Shown: positions 34,948-48,131 of the stretch, in pieces
How the letters are laid out: every line of letters begins with the position of its first letter
Numbering within the stretch: position 1 is the stretch's first letter
Assembly: GCA_034509925.1 (NCBI GenBank)
Contig: CM067527.1
Location: forward strand, 14,056,001 to 14,120,000
Reading direction: 5' to 3'
Source: Hirudinaria manillensis
Taxonomy: Eukaryota; Annelida; Clitellata; Hirudinida; Hirudinidae
DNA length: 64,000 nt
Made by a program: the position numbers and the translations under genes
Notes under the pieces: model-generated
Seen by the model: only the letters and a program-made list of their open reading frames with translations
Databases searched by the model: none
What the model was told of the DNA's origin: nothing

Positions 34948-35021
34948 TTCCCACACCGGGAATCGAACACGGGCGGCCGACCTGACTGGCTGGAATCCTA
35001 AAACCACTAGACCATGTGGGA
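34948..35021 (-). pseudogene. tRNA-Glu copy with destroyed anticodon arm
   Basis: Substitutions through the T-stem and anticodon arm replace GTGAAAGG by CTGACTGG on +, removing the TTC anticodon; two A are inserted further on. Confidence 0.7.
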
Positions 35022-35119
35022 GAACGCCTCAGTACAGTTTCGAGGTTTCTGGTCAGTTTGCGTGACCAGGGGGCTTCGGACAGTGACGTAAATCAAGAGG
35101 CGATGTCCAATCCTTGTCG

Positions 35120-35192
35120 GCCTAGATAGCTCAGTTGGGAGAGCGTTAGACTGAAGATCTAAAGGTCCCCGGGTCAATCCCGGGTCTGGGCA
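35120..35192 (+). tRNA. tRNA-Phe variant, T54 to G
   Basis: The B box GGTTCAATCC is GGGTCAATCC, changing the invariant T54 and weakening the internal promoter. Confidence 0.7.
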
Positions 35193-35347
35193 TAAAACCC
35201 ACCGTCCCGGTGGCCGACACAGGTTTGGCCTACCTAGATGCAGGTCGAAGCATATCCGACCCAAACACGCTCGATAAGGCCTCGTAAATCTAAGCCCGAC
35301 CTGATATGCGAGTTCTCATTCTACCGACGCAGAGGCAAAACACGGAC

Positions 35348-35419
35348 TTCCCACACCGGGAATAGACACAGGGACGCCAACGTGAAAGGCTGGAATCCTA
35401 ACCACTAGACCATGTGGGA
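35348..35419 (-). pseudogene. tRNA-Glu copy with destroyed T-arm
   Basis: AATCGAACCCGGGCCGCC on + is AATAGACACAGGGACGCC; B box and T-stem are lost. Confidence 0.65.
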
Positions 35420-35517
35420 GAACGCCTCAGTACAGTTTCGAGGTTTCTGGTCAGTTTGCGTGACCAGGGGGCTTCGGACAGTGACGTAAATCAAGAGGCG
35501 ATGTCCAATCCTTGTCG

Positions 35518-35589
35518 GCCTAGATAGCTCAGTTGGGAGAGCGTTAGACTGAAGATCTAAAGGTCCCCGGTTCAATCCGGGTCTGGGCA
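35518..35589 (+). tRNA. tRNA-Phe variant with 1-nt T-stem deletion
   Basis: 72 nt; CAATCCCGGG is CAATCCGGG. Homopolymer loss, probable consensus error. Confidence 0.6.
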
Positions 35590-35917
35590 TAAAAACCCAC
35601 CGTCCCCGGTGGCCGACACAGGTTTTGGCCTACCTAGATGCAGGTCGAAGCATATCCGACCCAAACACGCTCGATAAGGCCTCGTAAATCTAAGCCCGAC
35701 CTGATATGCGAGTTCTCATTCTACCGACGCAGAGGCAAAACACGGCCTTCCCACACCGGGAATCGAACCCGGGCCGCCAACGTGAAAGGCTGGAATCCTA
35801 ACCACTAGACCATGTGGGAGAACGCCTCAGTACAGTTTCGAGGTTTCTGGTCAGTTTGCGTGACCAGGGGGCTTCGGACAGTGACGTAAATCAAGAGGCG
35901 ATGTCCAATCCTTGTCG

Positions 35918-35989
35918 GCCTAGATAGCTCAGTTGGGAGAGCGTTAGACTGAAGATCTAAAGGTCCCGGTTCAATCCCGGGTCTGGGCA
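35918..35989 (+). tRNA. tRNA-Phe variant with 1-nt C deletion before T-arm
   Basis: 72 nt; AGGTCCCCGG is AGGTCCCGG. The fold may survive with a shorter variable loop. Confidence 0.6.
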
Positions 35990-36946
35990 TAAACCCACCG
36001 TCCCCGGTGGCCGACACAGGTTTTGGCCTACCTAGATGCAGGTCGAAGCATATCCGACCCAAACACGCTCGATAAGGCCTCGTAAATCTAAGCCCGACCT
36101 GATATGCGAGTTCTCATTCTACCGACGCAGAGGCAAAACACGGCCTTCCCACACCGGGAATCGAACCCGGGCCGCCAACGTGAAAGGCTGGAATCCTAAC
36201 CACTAGACCATGTGGGAGAACGCCTCAGTACAGTTTCGAGGTTTCTGGTCAGTTTGCGTGACCAGGGGGCTTCGGACAGTGACGTAAATCAAGAGGCGAT
36301 GTCCAATCCTTGTCGGCCTAGATAGCTCAGTTGGGAGAGCGTTAGACTGAAGATCTAAAGGTCCCCGGTTCAATCCCGGGTCTGGGCATAAAACCCACCG
36401 TCCCCGGTGGCCGACACAGGTTTTGGCCTACCTAGATGCAGGTCGAAGCATATCCGACCCAAACACGCTCGATAAGGCCTCGTAAATCTAAGCCCGACCT
36501 GATATGCGAGTTCTCATTCTACCGACGCAGAGGCAAAACACGGCCTTCCCACACCGGGAATCGAACCCGGGCCGCCAACGTGAAAGGCTGGAATCCTAAC
36601 CACTAGACCATGTGGGAGAACGCCTCAGTACAGTTTCGAGGTTTCTGGTCAGTTTGCGTGACCAGGGGGCTTCGGACAGTGACGTAAATCAAGAGGCGAT
36701 GTCCAATCCTTGTCGGCCTAGATAGCTCAGTTGGGAGAGCGTTAGACTGAAGATCTAAAGGTCCCCGGTTCAATCCCGGGTCTGGGCATAAAAACCCACC
36801 GTCCCCGGTGGCCGACACAGGTTTTGGCCTACCTAGATGCAGGTCGAAGCATATCCGACCCAAACACGCTCGATAAGGCCTCGTAAATCTAAGCCCGACC
36901 TGATATGCGAGTTCTCATTCTACCGACGCAGAGGCAAAACACGGCC

Positions 36947-37019
36947 TTCCCACACCGGGAATCGAAACCCGGGCCGCCAACGTGAAAGGCTGGAATCCTA
37001 ACCACTAGACCATGTGGGA
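36947..37019 (-). tRNA. tRNA-Glu variant with 1-nt T-loop insertion
   Basis: 73 nt; the same GAAACCC change as at 34147 and 58067. Confidence 0.6.
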
Positions 37020-37347
37020 GAACGCCTCAGTACAGTTTCGAGGTTTCTGGTCAGTTTGCGTGACCAGGGGGCTTCGGACAGTGACGTAAATCAAGAGGCG
37101 ATGTCCAATCCTTGTCGGCCTAGATAGCTCAGTTGGGAGAGCGTTAGACTGAAGATCTAAAGGTCCCCGGTTCAATCCCGGGTCTGGGCATAAAACCCAC
37201 CGTCCCCGGTGGCCGACACAGGTTTTGGCCTACCTAGATGCAGGTCGAAGCATATCCGACCCAAACACGCTCGATAAGGCCTCGTAAATCTAAGCCCGAC
37301 CTGATATGCGAGTTCTCATTCTACCGACGCAGAGGCAAAACACGGCC

Positions 37348-37419
37348 TTCCCACACGGGTAATCGAACCCGGGCCGCCAACGTGAAAGGCTGGAATCCTA
37401 ACCACTAGACCATGTGGGA
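37348..37419 (-). tRNA. tRNA-Glu variant with T-stem change
   Basis: CACACCGGGAATCG on + is CACACGGGTAATCG, shifting the 3' T-stem. Confidence 0.55.
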
Positions 37420-39750
37420 GAACGCCTCAGTACAGTTTCGAGGTTTCTGGTCAGTTTGCGTGACCAGGGGGCTTCGGACAGTGACGTAAATCAAGAGGCG
37501 ATGTCCAATCCTTGTCGGCCTAGATAGCTCAGTTGGGAGAGCGTTAGACTGAAGATCTAAAGGTCCCCGGTTCAATCCCGGGTCTGGGCATAAAAACCCA
37601 CCGTCCCCGGTGGCCGACACAGGTTTTGGCCTACCTAGATGCAGGTCGAAGCATATCCGACCCAAACACGCTCGATAAGGCCTCGTAAATCTAAGCCCGA
37701 CCTGATATGCGAGTTCTCATTCTACCGACGCAGAGGCAAAACACGGCCTTCCCACACCGGGAATCGAACCCGGGCCGCCAACGTGAAAGGCTGGAATCCT
37801 AACCACTAGACCATGTGGGAGAACGCCTCAGTACAGTTTCGAGGTTTCTGGTCAGTTTGCGTGACCAGGGGGCTTCGGACAGTGACGTAAATCAAGAGGC
37901 GATGTCCAATCCTTGTCGGCCTAGATAGCTCAGTTGGGAGAGCGTTAGACTGAAGATCTAAAGGTCCCCGGTTCAATCCCGGGTCTGGGCATAAAACCCA
38001 CCGTCCCCGGTGGCCGACACAGGTTTGGCCTACCTAGATGCAGGTCGAAGCATATCCGACCCAAACACGCTCGATAAGGCCTCGTAAATCTAAGCCCGAC
38101 CTGATATGCGAGTTCTCATTCTACCGACGCAGAGGCAAAACACGGCCTTCCCACACCGGGAATCGAACCCGGGCCGCCAACGTGAAAGGCTGGAATCCTA
38201 ACCACTAGACCATGTGGGAGAACGCCTCAGTACAGTTTCGAGGTTTCTGGTCAGTTTGCGTGACCAGGGGGCTTCGGACAGTGACGTAAATCAAGAGGCG
38301 ATGTCCAATCCTTGTCGGCCTAGATAGCTCAGTTGGGAGAGCGTTAGACTGAAGATCTAAAGGTCCCCGGTTCAATCCCGGGTCTGGGCATAAAACCCAC
38401 CGTCCCCGGTGGCCGACACAGGTTTTGGCCTACCTAGATGCAGGTCGAAGCATATCCGACCCAAACACGCTCGATAAGGCCTCGTAAATCTAAGCCCGAC
38501 CTGATATGCGAGTTCTCATTCTACCGACGCAGAGGCAAAACACGGCCTTCCCACACCGGGAATCGAACCCGGGCCGCCAACGTGAAAGGCTGGAATCCTA
38601 ACCACTAGACCATGTGGGAGAACGCCTCAGTACAGTTTCGAGGTTTCTGGTCAGTTTGCGTGACCAGGGGGCTTCGGACAGTGACGTAAATCAAGAGGCG
38701 ATGTCCAATCCTTGTCGGCCTAGATAGCTCAGTTGGGAGAGCGTTAGACTGAAGATCTAAAGGTCCCCGGTTCAATCCCGGGTCTGGGCATAAAACCCAC
38801 CGTCCCCGGTGGCCGACACGGGTTTTGGTCTTAGTTGATGCAGGTCGAAGCATATCCGACCCAAACACGCTCGATAAGGCCTCGTAAATCTAAGCCCGAC
38901 CTGATATGCGAGTTCTCATTCTACCGACGCAGAGGCAAAACACGGCCTTCCCACACCGGGAATCGAACCCGGGCCGCCAACGTGAAAGGCTGGAATCCTA
39001 ACCACTAGACCATGTGGGAGAACGCCTCAGTACAGTTTCGAGGTTTCTGGTCAGTTTGCGTGACCAGGGGGCTTCGGACAGTGACGTAAATCAAGAGGCG
39101 ATGTCCAATCCTTGTCGGCCTAGATAGCTCAGTTGGGAGAGCGTTAGACTGAAGATCTAAAGGTCCCCGGTTCAATCCCGGGTCTGGGCATAAAAACCCA
39201 CCGTCCCCGGTGGCCGACACAGGTTTTGGCCTACCTAGATGCAGGTCGAAGCATATCCGACCCAAACACGCTCGATAAGGCCTCGTAAATCTAAGCCCGA
39301 CCTGATATGCGAGTTCTCATTCTACCGACGCAGAGGCAAAAACACGGCCTTCCCACACCGGGAATCGAACCCGGGCCGCCAACGTGAAAGGCTGGAATCC
39401 TAACCACTAGACCATGTGGGAGAACGCCTCAGTACAGTTTCGAGGTTTCTGGTCAGTTTGCGTGACCAGGGGGGCTTCGGACAGTGACGTAAATCAAGAG
39501 GCGATGTCCAATCCTTGTCGGCCTAGATAGCTCAGTTGGGAGAGCGTTAGACTGAAGATCTAAAGGTCCCCGGTTCAATCCCGGGTCTGGGCATAAAACC
39601 CACCGTCCCCGGTGGCCGACACAGGTTTTGGCCTACCTAGATGCAGGTCGAAGCATATCCGACCCAAACACGCTCGATAAGGCCTCGAAAATCTAAGCCC
39701 GACCTGATATGACAGTTCACAATATAACCACGCAGAGTCAAAACACGGAC

Positions 39751-39821
39751 TTCCCACACCGGGAATCGAACCGGGCCGCCAACGTGAAAGGCTGGAATCC
39801 TAACCACTAGACCATGTGGGA
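39751..39821 (-). tRNA. tRNA-Glu variant with 1-nt T-stem deletion
   Basis: 71 nt; GAACCCGGG is GAACCGGG. The flanking spacer at 39712-39750 also has scattered substitutions. Confidence 0.55.
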
Positions 39822-42152
39822 GAACGCCTCAGTACAGTTTCGAGGTTTCTGGTCAGTTTGCGTGACCAGGGGGCTTCGGACAGTGACGTAAATCAAGAGG
39901 CGATGTCCAATCCTTGTCGGCCTAGATAGCTCAGTTGGGAGAGCGTTAGACTGAAGATCTAAAGGTCCCCGGTTCAATCCCGGGTCTGGGCATAAAACCC
40001 ACCGTCCCCGGTGGCCGACACAGGTTTTGGCCTACCTAGATGCAGGTCGAAGCATATCCGACCCAAACACGCTCGATAAGGCCTCGTAAATCTAAGCCCG
40101 ACCTGATATGCGAGTTCTCATTCTACCGACGCAGAGGCAAAACACGGCCTTCCCACACCGGGAATCGAACCCGGGCCGCCAACGTGAAAGGCTGGAATCC
40201 TAACCACTAGACCATGTGGGAGAACGCCTCAGTACAGTTTCGAGGTTTCTGGTCAGTTTGCGTGACCAGGGGGCTTCGGACAGTGACGTAAATCAAGAGG
40301 CGATGTCCAATCCTTGTCGGCCTAGATAGCTCAGTTGGGAGAGCGTTAGACTGAAGATCTAAAGGTCCCCGGTTCAATCCCGGGTCTGGGCATAAAACCC
40401 ACCGTCCCCGGTGGCCGACACAGGTTTTTGCCTACCTAGATGCAGGTCGAAGCATATCCGACCCACACCCGCTCGATAAGGCCTCGTAAATCTAAGCCCG
40501 ACCTGATATGCGAGTTCTCATTCTACCGACGCAGAGGCAAAACACGGCCTTCCCACACCGGGAATCGAACCCGGGCCGCCAACGTGAAAGGCTGGAATCC
40601 TAACCACTAGACCATGTGGGAGAACGCCTCAGTACAGTTTTCGAGGTTTCTGGTCAGTTTGCGTGACCAGGGGGCTTCGGACAGTGACGTAAATCAAGAG
40701 GCGATGTCCAATCCTTGTCGGCCTAGATAGCTCAGTTGGGAGAGCGTTAGACTGAAGATCTAAAGGTCCCCGGTTCAATCCCGGGTCTGGGCATAAAACC
40801 CCACCGTCCCCGGTGGCCGACACAGGTTTTGGCCTACCTAGATGCAGGTCGAAGCATATCCGACCCAAACACGCTCGATAAGGCCTCGTAAATCTAAGCC
40901 CGACCTGATATGCGAGTTCTCATTCTACCGACGCAGAGGCAAAACACGGCCTTCCCACACCGGGAATCGAACCCGGGCCGCCAACGTGAAAGGCTGGAAT
41001 CCTAACCACTAGACCATGTGGGAGAACGCCTCAGTACAGTTTCGAGGTTTCTGGTCAGTTTGCGTGACCAGGGGGCTTCGGACAGTGACGTAAATCAAGA
41101 GGCGATGTCCAATCCTTGTCGGCCTAGATAGCTCAGTTGGGAGAGCGTTAGACTGAAGATCTAAAGGTCCCCGGTTCAATCCCGGGTCTGGGCATAAAAA
41201 CCCACCGTCCCCGGTGGCCGACACAGGTTTTGGGATCCCTAGATTCAGGTGTTCTCATCTCCGACCCACCGACGCTCGATAAGGCCTCGTAAATCTAAGC
41301 CCGACCTGATATGCGAGTTCTCATTCTACCGACGCAGAGGCAAAACACGGCCTTCCCACACCGGGAATCGAACCCGGGCCGCCAACGTGAAAGGCTGGAA
41401 TCCTAACCACTAGACCATGTGGGAGAACGCCTCAGTACAGTTTCGAGGTTTCTGGTCAGTTTGCGTGACCAGGGGGCTTCGGACAGTGACGTAAATCAAG
41501 AGGCGATGTCCAATCCTTGTCGGCCTAGATAGCTCAGTTGGGAGAGCGTTAGACTGAAGATCTAAAGGTCCCCGGTTCAATCCCGGGTCTGGGCATAAAA
41601 ACCCACCGTCCCCCGGGGCCGACACAGGTTTTGGCCTACCTAGATGCAGGTCGAAGCATATCCGACCCAAACACGCTCGATAAGGCCTCGTAAATCTAAG
41701 CCCGACCTGATATGCGAGTTCTCATTCTACCGACGCAGAGGCAAAACACGGCCTTCCCACACCGGGAATCGAACCCGGGCCGCCAACGTGAAAGGCTGGA
41801 ATCCTAACCACTAGACCATGTGGGAGAACGCCTCAGTACAGTTTCGAGGTTTCTGGTCAGTTTGCGTGACCAGGGGGCTTCGGACAGTGACGTAAATCAA
41901 GAGGCGATGTCCAATCCTTGTCGGCCTAGATAGCTCAGTTGGGAGAGCGTTAGACTGAAGATCTAAAGGTCCCCGGTTCAATCCCGGGTCTGGGCATAAA
42001 ACCCACCGTCCCCGGTGGCCGACACAGGTTTTGGCCTACCTAGATGCAGGTCGAAGCATATCCGACCCAAACACGCTCGATAAGGCCTCGTAAATCTAAG
42101 CCCGACCTGATATGCGAGTTCTCATTCTACCGACGCAGAGGCAAAACGCGTG

Positions 42153-42214
42153 TTCCCACACCGGGAATCGAACCCGGGCCGCCAACGTGAAAGGCTGGAA
42201 TCCTAACCACTAGA
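42153..42214 (-). tRNA. tRNA-Glu truncated by the assembly gap
   Basis: The 3' 62 nt, including anticodon and T-arm, are present; the 5' end is inside the N run. Confidence 0.85.
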
Positions 42215-42414
42215 NNNNNNNNNNNNNNNNNNNNNNNNNNNNNNNNNNNNNNNNNNNNNNNNNNNNNNNNNNNNNNNNNNNNNNNNNNNNNNNNNNNNNN
42301 NNNNNNNNNNNNNNNNNNNNNNNNNNNNNNNNNNNNNNNNNNNNNNNNNNNNNNNNNNNNNNNNNNNNNNNNNNNNNNNNNNNNNNNNNNNNNNNNNNNN
42401 NNNNNNNNNNNNNN
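42215..42414. other. Assembly gap, exactly 200 N
   Basis: A round-number scaffold gap lying inside a tRNA-Glu on its left side and inside the Phe-Glu spacer on its right. The true missing length, and so the number of units, is unknown. Confidence 0.99.
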
Positions 42415-45400
42415 GATATGCGATTTCTCATTCTACCGACGCAGAGGCAAAACACGGCCTTCCCACACCGGGAATCGAACCCGGGCCGCCAACGTGAAAG
42501 GCTGGAATCCTAACCACTAGACCATGTGGGAGAACGCCTCAGTACAGTTTCGAGGTTTCTGGTCAGTTTGCGTGACCAGGGGGCTTCGGACAGTGACGTA
42601 AATCAAGAGGCGATGTCCAATCCTTGTCGGCCTAGATAGCTCAGTTGGGAGAGCGTTAGACTGAAGATCTAAAGGTCCCCGGTTCAATCCCGGGTCTGGG
42701 CATAAAACCCACCGTCCCCGGTGGCCGACACAGGTTTTGGCCTACCTAGATGCAGGTCGAAGCATATCCGACCCAAACACGCTCGATAAGGCCTCGTAAA
42801 TCTAAGCCCGACCTGATATGCGAGTTCTCATTCTACCGACGCAGAGGCAAAACACGGCCTTCCCACACCGGGAATCGAACCCGGGCCGCCAACGTGAAAG
42901 GCTGGAATCCTAACCACTAGACCATGTGGGAGAACGCCTCAGTACAGTTTCGAGGTTTCTGGTCAGTTTGCGTGACCAGGGGGCTTCGGACAGTGACGTA
43001 AATCAAGAGGCGATGTCCAATCCTTGTCGGCCTAGATAGCTCAGTTGGGAGAGCGTTAGACTGAAGATCTAAAGGTCCCCGGTTCAATCCCGGGTCTGGG
43101 CATAAAACCCACCGTCCCCGGTGGCCGACACAGGTTTTGGCCTACCTAGATGCAGGTCGAAGCATATCCGACCCAAACACGCTCGATAAGGCCTCGTAAA
43201 TCTAAGCCCGACCTGATATGCGAGTTCTCATTCTACCGACGCAGAGGCAAAACACGGCCTTCCCACACCGGGAATCGAACCCGGGCCGCCAACGTGAAAG
43301 GCTGGAATCCTAACCACTAGACCATGTGGGAGAACGCCTCAGTACAGTTTCGAGGTTTCTGGTCAGTTTGCGTGACCAGGGGGCTTCGGACAGTGACGTA
43401 AATCAAGAGGCGATGTCCAATCCTTGTCGGCCTAGATAGCTCAGTTGGGAGAGCGTTAGACTGAAGATCTAAAGGTCCCCGGTTCAATCCCGGGTCTGGG
43501 CATAAAACCCACCGTCCCCGGTGGCCGACACAGGTTTTGGCCTACCTAGATGCAGGTCGAAGCATATCCGACCCAAACACGCTCGATAAGGCCTCGTAAA
43601 TCTAAGCCCGACCTGATATGCGAGTTCTCATTCTACCGACGCAGAGGCAAAACACGGCCTTCCCACACCGGGAATCGAACCCGGGCCGCCAACGTGAAAG
43701 GCTGGAATCCTAACCACTAGACCATGTGGGAGAACGCCTCAGTACAGTTTCGAGGTTTCTGGTCAGTTTGCGTGACCAGGGGGCTTCGGACAGTGACGTA
43801 AATCAAGAGGCGATGTCCAATCCTTGTCGGCCTAGATAGCTCAGTTGGGAGAGCGTTAGACTGAAGATCTAAAGGTCCCCGGTTCAATCCCGGGTCTGGG
43901 CATAAAACCCACCGTCCCCGGTGGCCGACACAGGTTTTGGCCTACCTAGATGCAGGTCGAAGCATATCCGACCCAAACACGCTCGATAAGGCCTCGTAAA
44001 TCTAAGCCCGACCTGATATGCGAGTTCTCATTCTACCGACGCAGAGGCAAAACACGGCCTTCCCACACCGGGAATCGAACCCGGGCCGCCAACGTGAAAG
44101 GCTGGAATCCTAACCACTAGACCATGTGGGAGAACGCCTCAGTACAGTTTCGAGGTTTCTGGTCAGTTTGCGTGACCAGGGGGCTTCGGACAGTGACGTA
44201 AATCAAGAGGCGATGTCCAATCCTTGTCGGCCTAGATAGCTCAGTTGGGAGAGCGTTAGACTGAAGATCTAAAGGTCCCCGGTTCAATCCCGGGTCTGGG
44301 CATAAAACCCACCGTCCCCGGTGGCCGACACAGGTTTTGGCCTACCTAGATGCAGGTCGAAGCATATCCGACCCAAACACGCTCGATAAGGCCTCGTAAA
44401 TCTAAGCCCGACCTGATATGCGAGTTCTCATTCTACCGACGCAGAGGCAAAACACGGCCTTCCCACACCGGGAATCGAACCCGGGCCGCCAACGTGAAAG
44501 GCTGGAATCCTAACCACTAGACCATGTGGGAGAACGCCTCAGTACAGTTTCGAGGTTTCTGGTCAGTTTGCGTGACCAGGGGGCTTCGGACAGTGACGTA
44601 AATCAAGAGGCGATGTCCAATCCTTGTCGGCCTAGATAGCTCAGTTGGGAGAGCGTTAGACTGAAGATCTAAAGGTCCCCGGTTCAATCCCGGGTCTGGG
44701 CATAAAACCCACCGTCCCCGGTGGCCGACACAGGTTTTGGCCTACCTAGATGCAGGTCGAAGCATATCCGACCCAAACACGCTCGATAAGGCCTCGTAAA
44801 TCTAAGCCCGACCTGATATGCGAGTTCTCATTCTACCGACGCAGAGGCAAAACACGGCCTTCCCACACCGGGAATCGAACCCGGGCCGCCAACGTGAAAG
44901 GCTGGAATCCTAACCACTAGACCATGTGGGAGAACGCCTCAGTACAGTTTCGAGGTTTCTGGTCAGTTTGCGTGACCAGGGGGCTTCGGACAGTGACGTA
45001 AATCAAGAGGCGATGTCCAATCCTTGTCGGCCTAGATAGCTCAGTTGGGAGAGCGTTAGACTGAAGATCTAAAGGTCCCCGGTTCAATCCCGGGTCTGGG
45101 CATAAAACCCACCGTCCCCGGTGGCCGACACAGGTTTTGGCCTACCTAGATGCAGGTCGAAGCATATCCGACCCAAACACGCTCGATAAGGCCTCGTAAA
45201 TCTAAGCCCGACCTGATATGCGAGTTCTCATTCTACCGACGCAGAGGCAAAACACGGCCTTCCCACACCGGGAATCGAACCCGGGCCGCCAACGTGAAAG
45301 GCTGGAATCCTAACCACTAGACCATGTGGGAGAACGCCTCAGTACAGTTTCGAGGTTTCTGGTCAGTTTGCGTGACCAGGGGGCTTCGGACAGTGACGTA

Positions 45401-48059
45401 AATCAAGAGGCGATGTCCAATCCTTGTCGGCCTAGATAGCTCAGTTGGGAGAGCGTTAGACTGAAGATCTAAAGGTCCCCGGTTCAATCCCGGGTCTGGG
45501 CATAAAACCCACCGTCCCCGGTGGCCGACACAGGTTTTGGCCTACCTAGATGCAGGTCGAAGCATATCCGACCCAAACACGCTCGATAAGGCCTCGTAAA
45601 TCTAAGCCCGACCTGATATGCGAGTTCTCATTCTACCGACGCAGAGGCAAAACACGGCCTTCCCACACCGGGAATCGAACCCGGGCCGCCAACGTGAAAG
45701 GCTGGAATCCTAACCACTAGACCATGTGGGAGAACGCCTCAGTACAGTTTCGAGGTTTCTGGTCAGTTTGCGTGACCAGGGGGCTTCGGACAGTGACGTA
45801 AATCAAGAGGCGATGTCCAATCCTTGTCGGCCTAGATAGCTCAGTTGGGAGAGCGTTAGACTGAAGATCTAAAGGTCCCCGGTTCAATCCCGGGTCTGGG
45901 CATAAAACCCACCGTCCCCGGTGGCCGACACAGGTTTTGGCCTACCTAGATGCAGGTCGAAGCATATCCGACCCAAACACGCTCGATAAGGCCTCGTAAA
46001 TCTAAGCCCGACCTGATATGCGAGTTCTCATTCTACCGACGCAGAGGCAAAACACGGCCTTCCCACACCGGGAATCGAACCCGGGCCGCCAACGTGAAAG
46101 GCTGGAATCCTAACCACTAGACCATGTGGGAGAACGCCTCAGTACAGTTTCGAGGTTTCTGGTCAGTTTGCGTGACCAGGGGGCTTCGGACAGTGACGTA
46201 AATCAAGAGGCGATGTCCAATCCTTGTCGGCCTAGATAGCTCAGTTGGGAGAGCGTTAGACTGAAGATCTAAAGGTCCCCGGTTCAATCCCGGGTCTGGG
46301 CATAAAACCCACCGTCCCCGGTGGCCGACACAGGTTTTGGCCTACCTAGATGCAGGTCGAAGCATATCCGACCCAAACACGCTCGATAAGGCCTCGTAAA
46401 TCTAAGCCCGACCTGATATGCGAGTTCTCATTCTACCGACGCAGAGGCAAAACACGGCCTTCCCACACCGGGAATCGAACCCGGGCCGCCAACGTGAAAG
46501 GCTGGAATCCTAACCACTAGACCATGTGGGAGAACGCCTCAGTACAGTTTCGAGGTTTCTGGTCAGTTTGCGTGACCAGGGGGCTTCGGACAGTGACGTA
46601 AATCAAGAGGCGATGTCCAATCCTTGTCGGCCTAGATAGCTCAGTTGGGAGAGCGTTAGACTGAAGATCTAAAGGTCCCCGGTTCAATCCCGGGTCTGGG
46701 CATAAAACCCACCGTCCCCGGTGGCCGACACAGGTTTTGGCCTACCTAGATGCAGGTCGAAGCATATCCGACCCAAACACGCTCGATAAGGCCTCGTAAA
46801 TCTAAGCCCGACCTGATATGCGAGTTCTCATTCTACCGACGCAGAGGCAAAACACGGCCTTCCCACACCGGGAATCGAACCCGGGCCGCCAACGTGAAAG
46901 GCTGGAATCCTAACCACTAGACCATGTGGGAGAACGCCTCAGTACAGTTTCGAGGTTTCTGGTCAGTTTGCGTGACCAGGGGGCTTCGGACAGTGACGTA
47001 AATCAAGAGGCGATGTCCAATCCTTGTCGGCCTAGATAGCTCAGTTGGGAGAGCGTTAGACTGAAGATCTAAAGGTCCCCGGTTCAATCCCGGGTCTGGG
47101 CATAAAACCCACCGTCCCCGGTGGCCGACACAGGTTTTGGCCTACCTAGATGCAGGTCGAAGCATATCCGACCCAAACACGCTCGATAAGGCCTCGTAAA
47201 TCTAAGCCCGACCTGATATGCGAGTTCTCATTCTACCGACGCAGAGGCAAAACACGGCCTTCCCACACCGGGAATCGAACCCGGGCCGCCAACGTGAAAG
47301 GCTGGAATCCTAACCACTAGACCATGTGGGAGAACGCCTCAGTACAGTTTCGAGGTTTCTGGTCAGTTTGCGTGACCAGGGGGCTTCGGACAGTGACGTA
47401 AATCAAGAGGCGATGTCCAATCCTTGTCGGCCTAGATAGCTCAGTTGGGAGAGCGTTAGACTGAAGATCTAAAGGTCCCCGGTTCAATCCCGGGTCTGGG
47501 CATAAAACCCACCGTCCCCGGTGGCCGACACAGGTTTTGGCCTACCTAGATGCAGGTCGAAGCATATCCGACCCAAACACGCTCGATAAGGCCTCGTAAA
47601 TCTAAGCCCGACCTGATATGCGAGTTCTCATTCTACCGACGCAGAGGCAAAACACGGCCTTCCCACACCGGGAATCGAACCCGGGCCGCCAACGTGAAAG
47701 GCTGGAATCCTAACCACTAGACCATGTGGGAGAACGCCTCAGTACAGTTTCGAGGTTTCTGGTCAGTTTGCGTGACCAGGGGGCTTCGGACAGTGACGTA
47801 AATCAAGAGGCGATGTCCAATCCTTGTCGGCCTAGATAGCTCAGTTGGGAGAGCGTTAGACTGAAGATCTAAAGGTCCCCGGTTCAATCCCGGGTCTGGG
47901 CATAAAACCCACCGTCCCCGGTGGCCGACACAGGTTTTGGCCTACCTAGATGCAGGTCGAAGCATATCCGACCCAAACACGCTCGATAAGGCCTCGTAAA
48001 TCTAAGCCCGACCTGATATGCGAGTTCTCATTCTACCGACGCAGAGGCAAAACACGGCC

Positions 48060-48131
48060 TTCCCACACCGGGAATCGATCCGTGGCCGCCAACGTGAAAG
48101 GCTGGAATCCTAACCACTAGACCATGTGGGA
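48060..48131 (-). pseudogene. tRNA-Glu copy with disrupted B box
   Basis: GAACCCGGGCC on + is GATCCGTGGCC, changing T54 and two T-stem bases. It sits in an otherwise error-free stretch, so it may be real. Confidence 0.7.

Larger units (their letters stand above)
30320..42214. repeat. Array block B: units 52-81, indel-rich
   Basis: Phe (+) start at 30320, 30722, 31120, 31518, 31917, 32318, 32716, 33116, 33517, 33917, 34319, 34718, 35120, 35518, 35918, 36316, 36716, 37118, 37518, 37919, 38318, 38718, 39118, 39521, 39920, 40320, 40721, 41122, 41523, 41924. Glu (-) lower ends are 30551, 30952, 31348, 31747, 32147, 32547, 32946, 33347, 33747, 34147, 34548, 34948, 35348, 35748, 36146, 36546, 36947, 37348, 37749, 38148, 38548, 38948, 39350, 39751, 40150, 40550, 40952, 41353, 41754, 42153. 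Homopolymer gains and losses are frequent, many inside otherwise conserved tRNA arms. Confidence 0.93.

Noticed and set aside
42210-42455. Open frame spanning the gap
   Set aside because: Most of it is N; it has no meaning.
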